Position numbers and translations under genes: made by a program. From the NCBI GenBank assembly GCA_013397935.1, contig VZRN01001307.1, positions 178,005 through 242,004 of the forward strand: a stretch of DNA of 64,000 bases, given 5' to 3'. The notes under the pieces are model-generated. The model worked only from the letters and a program-made list of their open reading frames with translations. It was not told the DNA's origin and searched no databases. Positions 21,701 through 31,797 of the stretch are shown piece by piece. This DNA comes from Dasyornis broadbenti (lineage: Eukaryota > Chordata > Aves > Passeriformes > Dasyornithidae). Every line of letters starts with the position of its first letter. The first letter of the stretch is position 1.

Positions 21701-24477
21701 TCAGTACATTAATGTCCTGCAATGAAAAATAGATCTGTCTAAATATGCTCAAGGTAATTCAGAATACATTTGAGGTGATTTCAGGCTCTAAAGTCTGCCT
21801 GTAACAGCATTTCAGGCTGTGTTTATCAGTGCTTTCCCCCTGCACTTGCATTTTTTTTTTTCTCCCTAGTTATTTTTAAAACATTTGCACAACAACAGAA
21901 CCTAATGATCATGGCTGAGGGTAGAAATCAGCTTCGCAGCAGCCTCTCTCAGCTCTGGAAATTTTACCTCCCCATTTCCCCAACCCAAAGCTCTGCCTGC
22001 TGCAGGCTGGGGTTGAGCTTAGGTCAAGGCGAAGAGTCCGATCCCTGTCCTGCAGCCGCAGACCTGCAACGAGATTCCTGAATTCTGCCAGATTCCAGCC
22101 TGGGAAATGCGCAGTGATCCCGAGTGACAGCAAAGGTCGGGTGGGAGCTGTGTCCTAACATCTCTGGCACAAACAAGAGGGAACACCTCTGCCAACAGCT
22201 GAAGCTGAGGATGCTCCCTGGAGGACCAAAACCTCCTCTGGTTTCAACCACCGCACCTCACCCGTGCTGAAGGATAACCTTTGCCGAGCCAAAGGGTGCA
22301 CGGGGTTAGGATTGTCCCCGATATTTGCTGCTGGGAAACATCCCATGAGACGCTTTGGAGGGAGAGCTCCCAAAAGTCCTCCCAGCCTTCCCTGCTGATT
22401 CACCACGAGGAGTTGGGAGCTGGAGGGGTGACCCAGAGGAGCCATTTGTCCTAGACATGACCCATCAAACCCCTGGCCCCAGGAACAGATCCCACTGCAA
22501 AAGCCCATTCCTCCTACAGAGCTTTGGGGAGCAGCTCCGTGGTCGCCCCAGGCTGCAGAATCTCAGGTTTGTGAGAGGGGCAGAGTTTGGCTGCAGGGCA
22601 AGGAAGCCCAGGCAGAAGCAGGCACGGAGGCAGCTGCAGGGGGATTGTCCCTGTACAACAGAGAGAAATGGGGAGCCTCGGAGCCAGTTCAGATGTTTCA
22701 CCTGGGGCAAACCCACCCGGTGCAGACCCCACCCTGAGAACCCCACGGGTGTGCCGGGCACACTCCACCACTGCTCTGAAGTACCAGCTTGGAAAAGAAA
22801 CAAAGAGAAATGGCTTTGGGCTCAAGAGGACCCATCTGTTTTCGTGGAGTATTTATTTATTTATCAATTAATGTATCTATTTTACCTTGTGCTCTTGCAC
22901 CATCTTGAAAACAAGGAGTCATAATATCCCTCAAGCAATTCTGCCCCTTATCCATCTGGTAAACAGCCATTCTGTTTTATTTCCCTGGCTTTTTTTAAAG
23001 CTTTTCAGTCTCTAACAGAGCTGAAATCCACAATTCCATGACAAGGACATCACCATTAATGATGATAGCAGGAATAATGACACTGCACTCGCCTCGTGCC
23101 TCCGCTGGCAGATTTCAACCCATTTCCCAGTCACCTGCGAGCACCCATCTGAGGAGCCAAACACGAGGCTAATTTTAGGAGGAAAAACTTGCAGAGAGAA
23201 GCCGAGCTCCTCTTCCAGTCCCAAGACAAGCCTTTAGCAGGGTTATAAATAGGAGGCAGGGTTGCCAGCACCTTTTCTCCCGATAAATACAGGATGTCAC
23301 ATGTGTGTACACGCAGTGACATTTTCCCAAGCATCTCGCAATTAAACCCTTTCTCTGGCGTAGCGCTGGCTCAGTGCAATCACCGAGAGCTTTTCCAGGG
23401 CCAGAGTCTGGCACTTGCCAGCAGAGGGAACCTTCCCATTGCTGGCTGGGAGACGGAGGGACCCTTCAGAGCTGCTCTGCCGCAGCCAGCATCGCTCTGC
23501 TTCGCCCAGCTTTGGGATCACAGCCCACACAGGGATCCCTCGTGACCCTTTCAGACACCCCAACACATCTCGAGTGGGTGCAGAGTGTCTGCCCCGCTGC
23601 AAATATCCCATTTTCTGGGGTGTGCACCGGTGACAAATCCACCCCCAGGCCGAAAGCTCGCTGTTGCAAAAACCCATTTGCGTCTCCCCGGAACACATCG
23701 CTGCAGATGCCACCTATTGCTCAACAGGAACTGGTACCCAGACCCCACCAGGAGCCCCCAAAATCAAATTCAGGCTCTCCCCCAGGTCAGGGAGAAGCTC
23801 ACATCCCATGGACAGGGGGGTCTCTGCCTGCTGGGGCAGAGGGAGCTGCTGCTCCACCCCAAACGGATGCATCTCCAGAGCATATCCCACATCCATTATT
23901 CACGCTGCTCACCCCAGGCTATAAAACATTCCTCCTGAAAAGTTTTCAAATAAAATAGAGCCTCTAACCAAATGACACACGGGGTTAAACTAGATCTATT
24001 TCCCAGCAAAAAACCCCATTAAATTATAACATATCTCTATTCCCCCCTGGATGACGGAGCTGGTGCTGCAGCTGGAGGCAGGGCCTGCGCTGGAGACACG
24101 CAGGATTTACAGCCACAAAGCCTCCAACAGTTGTTCACAGCACCAGCTCCCTGCACGTTGGAAACACTTCCCGTTCCCATCTCCTGCGTGGATTGTACTT
24201 TGCAGTTATGAAGTTGTTTCCACTTTCTCCTCCCCCCGCTCCCTCCTTCCCTACTATAATATTTAGTCTGCAGCTCTGCTTATTTACATACTTAATTTCA
24301 GTTCTGTTTGCAAACACAAATTAGTTTTGTGCAATTACTTTGTGCATGGACATGGAGTTTATCCGCTTCAGCAGTTTAACAACGCGGGAAGTGACTGCAC
24401 AGGACCATATGGCTCCCGATATATAATCACAATATTACCTGCAGGTTAGTTACATCAGGGCTGCCAGAGCAGCAGTG
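18771..24477. other. Non-coding stretch, no gene or transposon seen
   Basis: Nearly 6 kb with no CR1 recognised. The longest frame, plus 20928-21725 (265 codons), is Ser/Pro/Leu-rich with no domain. Weak AT-rich blocks lie at about 21300-21360 (TTACTACTATTTATATTAATTC), 22845-22890 (a TTATTTATTTATC run) and 23930-24040. Poly-T runs are at 19625-19650 and 21850-21865. No supported exon. Confidence 0.42.
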
Positions 24478-24480
24478 CAG

Positions 24481-25594
24481 GGCAAGGAGGGCACAGGGAA
24501 AGACAAGGGGGAAAGACAAGGGGGAAAGGGGAAGGGAAAAGGGGGGAGGGAAAAGGGGGAGGGAAAAGGAGGGGAAGGGAAAAGGGGGGAAGGGAAAGAA
24601 GGAGGGGAAGGGAAAAAAGGGGGAAAAAGGAAAGAGGTGGAAAGGGAAAGGGAGAGAAGGAGGGAAAGAGTAAAAGGAGGGAAGGGAAGGGAAAAAGAGG
24701 GGGAAGGAAAGATGAAGGGAAAGGGAAAGAAAGAGGGAGAAGGGGGAAGAAAGTGGGGTGGAAAGGGGAAGAAAAGAGGAAGGAAAAAAGGGGTGAAAAG
24801 GGAANNNNNNNNNNNNNNNNNNNNNNNNNNNNNNNNNNNNNNNNNNNNNNNNNNNNNNNNNNNNNNNNNNNNNNNAAAGAAAGGGGGAGAAGAGGGAAGA
24901 AAGCGAGGTGGAAAGGGGAAGAAAGGAAAAAGGAAAAAAGGAGGGAAGGGAAAGAATGGGTAAAGGAAAGAAAGGGGGGGAAGGGGGAAAAGGGGGAAGG
25001 GAGAAAGAGAGGGAAGGGAAAAAGGTGGGGGAAGTGAAAGACAGAGGAGGAAGGGAAAGAAGGAGGGGAAGGGAAAGAGGGGGGAAAAGGGGTGAAGGGC
25101 AAAGGAAAGGGAAGAAGGGGGAAGACAAAGGAGCAGAAAGGGAAAAGAAGGGGGGAAGAGGAAAAAAGGGAGTAAAAGCAAAAGAAGGAGAAAAAGAAAG
25201 AAGGGGAAAGGAAAAGGGAAGAAAGGAAAGAAAGGGGGAGAAAGAAAGGGGAAGGGAGAGAGAAGGGGAAGTGGAAGGGCAGGGAAGGGGAAGAAGGGGG
25301 GAAGGAAAAGAGGGCAAAAGAAAGAGTGCGGAAGGGGAAAGTGGGGCAAGAGAAAAGAAAGGGGGAAGGAAAGAGGAAAGGTGGGAAAGGGGAAGAAAGC
25401 TGGGGAAAGGGAAAGAAAGGGGGGAAGAGAAAGAAAGGAGGGCCATGGAAAAGAAGGGGGAAAGGAAAAATTAGGCAAAAGGAAAAGAGAAAAATTCAAA
25501 CAAAAAGGAAAAATAGAAAAGGGAAAAAAGACAAGAAAAGCAAGAAAGGGAGGGAAAAGAGAAAATAATACAAAGAAAAGAAAGGAAAAAGATT
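24481..25594 (+). repeat. 1.1-kb purine (GA) tract
   Basis: The plus strand is almost entirely A and G for about 1.1 kb, as irregular GGGAAA/GGAAGG-type units with only rare C or T. It is interrupted by the gap at 24805-24875. Such a mirror-rich purine tract can form triplex DNA and stacked G-runs, and it commonly stalls sequencing, consistent with the gap. The Lys/Gly/Glu (plus) and Pro/Phe/Ser (minus) frames up to 420 codons are translations of the repeat, not genes. Confidence 0.95.
24805..24875. other. Assembly gap (71 N)
   Basis: Seventy-one unknown bases inside the purine tract. Flanks on both sides are similar GGGAAGAAAG-type sequence, so the true missing length is uncertain. Confidence 0.98.
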
Positions 25595-26169
25595 CCCTGA
25601 CTCCACAATGCCGGCAGCGTGGGAGAACAGAGCTATGCAGGAAATTGATTTTATGACAAAAGTGAAAAATCAGGTGAAAAATTGTTTGAGTCAAATTAAA
25701 TATTTTGTTCAACCAGAAAATAAAGGTTTTGTTTCATTGTCAGGTGTTCTCTGGTTTAGGTACCAGGTTTCTCTGACCTTAATAACCGCAGCTTGTTACA
25801 TTTAGCAAAAAAGAGAAACCCAAAACCGTAATTGAAACAAAAATCCAAATATTTTTCTGGAAAATGAAACAGGTTTTCTAGATGGTTTTTTCCTTTCCCT
25901 GACGCAAAATTGGTGGTTTGAGCTCAGTTCAGTAATAATTCCAGTCAACCCAGACCTCCCTTTTCCAGGGAAATTATTATGACCATGAAAACCTGTGATG
26001 GGATGCAGCAGATGGAATTTTTTAAGGACAACTGTGAGCAGCTCCTGCCTGCAGAGACATGAAGGGTATCAGGGAGGGGTTTGCAACCACTTCCCTTTTT
26101 TATTCAGGTTTTTTAAGTCGAACTGTGAATAGGCAGTTTTCTGGGAAGGATTTTGACCATGTGTGGACA
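25595..26169. other. AT-rich stretch after the purine tract
   Basis: About 25640-25900 is AT-rich (TTTATGACAAAAGTG, AAATTAAATATTTTG). It might be an old repeat tail or a regulatory block. Nothing specific can be supported. Confidence 0.4.
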
Positions 26170-26320
26170 TCGGCGATCCCAAATGCCTCCCGAAAGGGGT
26201 CAATCAAGGCCCGGTTGGATGGGGCTTGGAGCAACCTGGTCCCGTGGGAGGTGCCCATGGCAGAGGATGGAATGAGGTGAGGTTTAAGTCCATTCCAACC
26301 CAACCATTCTGGGATTCTGA
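26170..26320 (+). mobile_element. CR1 LINE 3' fragment, degraded
   Basis: The recognisable 3' part reads AAGGCCCGGTTGGATGGGGC, TTGGAGCAACCTGGT, GTGCCCATGGCAGAGGATGG and CCATTCCAACCCAACCATTC, ending GGGATTCTGA. The upstream portion (26100-26170) is more diverged and may belong to the same copy. Confidence 0.85.
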
Positions 26321-27726
26321 CACAAAAAAACCTCCCGGGGATGGTGACCCCAACAAGGAGCAGCGGGATTTTCTCCTCCATCCTCACTCCTGGTGCCATC
26401 AGGACAATCTGACCCGAGAAACGTGGAGATTTCCCAGGGACGGCAGGGCTCCCATCCCTGTGGCTGAGTCTGAGGGGTGCTGGCTCCGCCACAGCTCCGC
26501 TCTGCCCCTCTGGGATGAGGGGATGGGGACACGGGACCCGTCGATCACAGCGCGGTCCCCTTGCAGCAGCACCTCCATCCCCAGAGCCCATTCCATCACC
26601 AGTTTTTCCATCCAGGCTCCCAAAGCCCCTGAGGGTGCATCGCATTTGCTGCTCTGCTGGGAGCCGGGCTGAGAACACAAATTCACTCCACGTGCGCTGA
26701 GCGGCCTCGGATCACTGAGCCCGGAGCGCCGGGAGCCCCTGACCTATGCACGCAGCATCCCAGGAGACAATTCCCACAGCCCTTTCTGGGGGCTGGGCAT
26801 CCTGAATCCCTTCCCAGCTTCACCTCTTCCCATCATCGCAGAAACCTGGTTTTTATTTAATTCCCCTCTTCCCCCTGCCGCTTGCAAGACGGTCTTTATT
26901 TATATAATACATTTCACATCCAAGACATCGCTGAGAGCTCTACACAAATATTAATTACCAAGCCCTAGGTGGTAAATTATAAATATCCGTTCTCTCCAGA
27001 TTAAAAAAAAAAAAACAACGTTTAATAATAATAATAATAAAAAAGACTGCACTGTGGCACATAAAGTGCTACATGAAGGAGCACTCCTTTGCTCCAGGGC
27101 TGCAATAAACCACGCCAGAGCCAGCAAAGTTGAAACAGGGGATGACTGAGGGTTGGTGCTTAGGGGTCAGGCCACCAAGCTGGTGATGCACGGGCAGCTG
27201 GGCATTTGCAGCCTTGGAAACACAGCAGGAGGGTGCAGGGAGCTCAGTGCTGATAGTGATGGGTGGGAGCAACCACTGGCAAACATCTGGCGGAGGGGGC
27301 TCACAGCCCCTGAGCCTCTCTCCTCTGCCTGGCCTTTCTGGAGCAGCTGGAAAACGCTGCCCTGTGCCATCTCTGCTGATCCCATCTCGTAGGCAGAGCA
27401 GGGCAGCATCCCCCGCTTGTCTAACACGGATTATACCCAGCAGGATTTCTGTGCTACACGAAGTGTCAGAGTCCCGACAAGGCGATGATGGACTCGCCGG
27501 CTACGAGGCCAGGTGTAATAAGGCAGCAGCTGCTTTTGGATTCTGCTCTGGGATCTCTCGTCCTTGCAGAGCACATTTTTGGGGTATATTTGACACTCCC
27601 TCCCCATGCAGAAGCTGCCACAGCTGACAGCGATGAGCAGGCATGTAGCAGAGATAAGACCCCGCAGTGATAAGAGGGTCAGTTCTGCTCGGCCACAGAA
27701 TGAGGCAGTCTCTGGTCCAAACACAG
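26321..27726. other. Non-coding stretch with AT-rich block and TAA microsatellite
   Basis: Positions 26880-27000 are AT-rich (CTTTATTTATATAATACATT, AATATTAATTACC) and regulatory-like. An A run lies at 27002-27014 and a TAA/ATA microsatellite at about 27023-27044. No exon recognised. Confidence 0.42.
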
Positions 27727-27945
27727 AATCACAGGACTGGAGTTGGAAAGACCCACAGGGATCACCACATCCAACTCCTGGCCCGGCACAGACACCCCAA
27801 GAACCCACCTTGTCCCTGAGAGCGCTGTCCAAAAGCTCCTGCAGCTCTGGCAGCCTCGGGGCCGTGCCCATTCCCTGGGGAGCCTGGGCAGTGCCCAGCA
27901 GCCTCTGGGGGAGGAACCTTTCCCTGATCTCCAGCCTAAATATCC
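27727..27945 (-). mobile_element. CR1 LINE 3' fragment (older subfamily)
   Basis: The plus strand reads AATCACAGGACTGGAGTTGG, AAAGACCCACAGGGATCACC and CATCCAACTCCTGGCCC, followed by TTGTCCCTGAGAGCGCTGTC and GGGGAGCCTGGGCAGTGCCC, and ends CCTAAATATCC. The sense strand is minus. It belongs to the subfamily with the ATCCAACTCCTGGCCC 3' block, distinct from most copies here. Confidence 0.9.
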
Positions 27946-28053
27946 TTGGACAATGCAAAACCACAACCGAGAAAAGTTCCACACACATCCAAACTCCAAG
28001 TCCTTCTGGTTGCCCTGTTGTGCCGGAGCAGGACCATGGGAAGCAGCTGGAAT

Positions 28054-28282
28054 TCCAAGATATCTCCACCTTGCACAAGATAAGGAGGAAGAGGTAAAGT
28101 TTCCTCTCCCAGTCTTCCAGCTCCTACTGCAAACACACATCAGGCCATGCTGATGCTGCCAAATCCCCAGCATCTCCGTTCTCCCCAGCAGCTCCTGGGG
28201 CCTTTGCAAAGCTCCTCAGATCCCTGCCAACCCTAAAGCAAATCCTGCAGGCACAGTTCACCTCTCAAACCCCAGGGCAGGA
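28054..28282 (+). repeat. 229-bp direct repeat, copy 1
   Basis: Aligns without gaps to 31569-31797 with about 19 differences in 229 bp by hand count (about 92% identity). Most differences are transitions. Shared blocks include ACAAGATAAGGAGGAAGAGG and an unbroken match of more than 60 bp around 28150-28210. It does not match CR1. It may be a fragment of an avian retroviral LTR or other interspersed family, or a local duplication. Confidence 0.85.
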
Positions 28283-30060
28283 GCAGTTTGTTGCTCTTTG
28301 CATCCTTCCCAGCCCCACTGAGCTTTGGAACAAGTGCTCAAATACTTCAATTCCACGCTGTGGATGGCGCAAACAGGGCAGATGAGTCAGGGCTTGGAAA
28401 CAGTTATTTATGAATTCTTTTTCTCTTTAATTTTGATTTTCTTCATTGCTGCCTGTTGCTCTCCCCTGTTTTGGTTTTTCGTTTTGTTTTTTTTTTTTTT
28501 GGTTTTTTTTTTTGTCGTATAGATCCAAGCAATCACGGAAAAGGACAAAACCCAGCTTCCCAGAGTGGGAGAGGCAGCAATCAGAGGCAGTGGAAAGGAC
28601 ACGCCAGGAAGTCAATGAAGATGGGAAATAACATTTACCAACGCGGGGCTCAGCAGGCCCAGGGTACTTTGCCCGGCTCTTTGAACAGTGTGTGCTCCTC
28701 TTTCCCTTTGAGTGCAGCTGCTCCCTGAGGGAGGGAACCTGAGGATAATGACACTGGGATGATCCCTGCAGCAGCCTCACAGTGCTGTCATTTCTGCTTG
28801 CACGGCTGGCGAAGTCCAGCTTTAAACACAGGGGGTGTTTAATGACTTTTTGTGGCCACTACCTCCCTCCACACCAAATCCTGGTGATCTTGGAGGGCTC
28901 AGGAGCAGCTCCCTTGGCCCAGCTGCAGTTGGCAGCAAGGCCAAGTGCTCTGCAAGGGACAGGCAGGAGGCTGGACACAGCACTGTCCTCCTGCTGCCCT
29001 CATCTTGCACAAAATATTAAGCAGACAGAGACAGTGGCTCAGTTTGCCACCTAATTTCAAAGGCTGGTGCCTCCAGCTGCCTCTTCAAACCACCCTCGAA
29101 GAGCAAGGGGGCTTCATCTGGCATTTGTTTAGCAAGAAAAAGCACAAGTCCTACGAGAAGCCATGAGCAGGATGTCATAACTATTTACTGCTCACCCACA
29201 CTGGACTGCTGCGGCAGCATTATCCTCCCCAGCACACACGTCCCATTCCCAGGGAATCAGTGAAGCACAAAACATCTTCAGAGGAACGAAAGGGAGAGAC
29301 ACACAGAGAAGGACAGGGGGAAAAACGTCTCCAGCTTAGGAGGCTGTTTGATTTTAAAAGGCATCTCTCATCTATGCACACAAAGAGTAACCATTAATTC
29401 TCCAACATGTTGGAGGTTGGACATGGAAAAACCTCACCCTGTCCCCCTTTCACTGCCTCAGCTCAATGCCTCGGAGGAAAGATTTTGTTGATTCTGGCTA
29501 CCACCAGCATGGCAGAGGAGATGGAGAACACTGCGCTGCCAAAGTGCCACCTCTCCTTCTACTCATCCATGGTCCAGGACTTGGACAGCTCCGGAACTCC
29601 CGAGCAGCGGAGCAGGATGTCCTACAGACTGTGGTACGTCAAAACAGGGGGCAATAACACCACTCGTGGTTTTCTCCCAGTGCTGATTTCCCTCCTCCTC
29701 CAGCCCCAGCTGTGGTCAGTGGGTCCAATTTCACAGCTGCTCAGTTCCAAATTGGACTTGTGCTTCCCAGCTGTCCTCCCACTCCCGCGTTTGTTTGCTA
29801 TCAGCTTTAATTAGGAGAGGTTTCATTGCCTGACACATCCAAGCCTCTGCTCCAGCTCCTCCAAGGCCACCTCCCTCACCCAGTCCACGCTGAGGGGTTT
29901 GAAGGCTTGCAGCCACTGCCTTGGATCCATCTCCTTGTCTCCTGCCCTGCCAGCCAGGAATCAGTGTGGAATGAAGGGACACAGACCCCACCCCAGCCAT
30001 GGGCACCTCGGCCAGGTCTCTCCCTGCCTGCTCCTGGCGAGCTGTGATGCAGAACTGAGC
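28283..30060. other. Non-coding stretch between the direct repeats
   Basis: No retroviral reading frame, primer-binding site or other transposon body was recognised. T-rich runs lie at 28480-28515. The frame at plus 29407-29814 has no recognisable domain. Confidence 0.42.
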
Positions 30061-30290
30061 TGGAGAAATCAAAGCTGATTCCAATCTTATTATCCAACAC
30101 GGCCCTATCAGCTGAGACAGCGACATTTATCACATTAATAGGAATGATAGAAGAAAACTGGGATCCTGTCCAACAAGAGCACTTTATCACATGTTGCACT
30201 GTCTTACAAATCCAATTATCACCAGCCAAAGGTCTTAACGGCCCTCCAAGAGTGGCTCTGGAAATCTTAAAAGACTATAAAAGCACTTGT
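30061..30290. promoter_or_regulatory. Candidate regulatory block with repeated GATA-like sites
   Basis: Contains three exact TTATCAC words (GTGATAA on the minus strand) at 30127-30133, 30184-30190 and 30216-30222, plus CTATCAG near 30105 and TTATTATCC near 30088. ATTAATAGG and CAATTATC homeodomain-like cores are interleaved. Homotypic clustering over about 120 bp is more than I would expect casually. GATA-factor binding is inferred from motif only. Confidence 0.33.
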
Positions 30291-31568
30291 CCAGAGCCTG
30301 CAGCATCACCTCTGCCAGGGCTCGGGGAGAAGCATCACGTCCTACTCAGGAGCAGCTCCATCCTGGCAAAGGCAGGCAGTTCTCACCAGGACACTGCCAC
30401 CACGGCTCGGGAGAAGGAAGGAGGAAGCCGAGTGCAGCCAGCCCAGCTGCACGGCACAAGGAAGGGAAGCCCACCACGAGCAGAGCAGGGATGCAAGCAG
30501 TGCCCCCCGCCAAAGCACATCCCAGGGGACTGGGGATGCCTCAGAATGCTGCCCAAAACCTGCGGGATTTATCCCTGCAAAGCCTGAGGTGCCATCCAAA
30601 GGAGAGGCAACGAGAGTTTGCTCTTCTCTTCTCTCTGCTTTTCCAGATCAGGAGAAGCAGCAGGAACAGACCTTTACAGGCACAGTCCCAAAGGATTTTG
30701 CTGCTCCCTTGGCCTTCTGGCCCGTCTCACCGTGAAAAGACTCGAGCAAAGCTTTTCTCAGCTCTCACTGAATGAGCAACAGTCAACCCAGAGTCAATTC
30801 CGCTCTTTCCCTTCAGCTGTCAGTTACCAAGGTTGAATTCCAGCTTGATCCCAAATGATTCCCCCCCCCCCCATTTTCAATACTGCAAGCAAAGCAAAAA
30901 GCAATAAAATTTACTTTTTCCTCCCCCCCATTGCTCTAATGATCGTATCTTAAATAATTTATCCACTTCTCTTCCATGCTCCCACCCTTCCCTCCCCATT
31001 GCCCAAGCATGCTTCAGCATTCTGCCCCACTTCAGCAGGTCAGGAATGACGACCAGGGGAATTTGTCACAGTGGGATAGGCTTTTCATGTCATTCTACTC
31101 CACTGAGCAGCCAGAAACAGCTTCTTGGTGCCATCTCCGGCCCCGTGCAGTCATTCCACAATTCCCCAGGGCACACATGGCATGGAGACACCTCCAAAGC
31201 CACTGTGAGTTCAGCATCTGGGCACCATCCATGCCTTCCAAAGGCTGCTTTGAATTTCAGCAGGCTGCTGGGACCAAGCGAGCACGACGACAGGAGAGGG
31301 ACAGACAAGGTGCAGGGCAGCGGAAAATCCCAGAGCTGGCTTCAGCCACGTGAGGAGCAGCAGAGAGGAACAAATTCTGCTGTTGTTTGTGCTCTGGCAG
31401 TGCAGGGCTGGTGCGGGCACAACAGGGAGTGTTTGACTCATTCTGGTTTCTACAAGGGCTGCAGGGAGCTTGGAGAGGGTTTGGAGACACCTGATGGGGA
31501 TAGCACCAAACCACCGTGGGCGAGGACAAACAGGACACGTGTGCCCTCGGCTGCTTGAACCTTGGAGG
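30291..31568. other. Non-coding stretch, no gene seen
   Basis: Includes a 12-base C run at about 30861-30872 and chance frames without domains. No transposon recognised. Confidence 0.42.
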
Positions 31569-31797
31569 TCCAAGATATCTCCACTTTGCACAAGATAAGG
31601 AGGAAGAGGTAAAGTTTCCTCTCTCAGCCTTTCAGCTCCTACCACAAATGCACATCAGGCCGTGCTGATGCTGCCAAATCCCCAGCATCTCCGTTCTCCC
31701 CAGCAGCTCCTGGGGCCTTTGCAAGGCTCCCCAGGTCTCTCCCACCACTAAAGCAAATCCTGCAGGCACAGTTCACCTCCCAAACCCCAGAACAGGA
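31569..31797 (+). repeat. 229-bp direct repeat, copy 2
   Basis: Partner of 28054-28282 in the same orientation, start-to-start distance 3515 bp. Homology stops sharply on both sides: upstream GAACCTTGGAGG and downstream GATCCTGACAGG have no counterpart at copy 1. Neither edge shows a clear TG...CA LTR boundary or a target-site duplication that I can identify. Confidence 0.85.

Noticed and set aside
20928..21725. 265-codon plus-strand frame
   Set aside because: Low-complexity Ser/Pro/Leu composition and no domain. Judged to be chance.
24427..25712. Very long open frames (up to 420 codons) rich in Pro/Phe/Ser on minus and Lys/Gly/Glu on plus
   Set aside because: They are translations of the purine tract, run through the N gap, occur in several frames at once and have no domain.
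28054..31797. Complete LTR retrotransposon bounded by the 229-bp repeats
   Set aside because: No TG...CA ends, primer-binding site, polypurine tract or gag/pol-like frame was recognised between the repeats.
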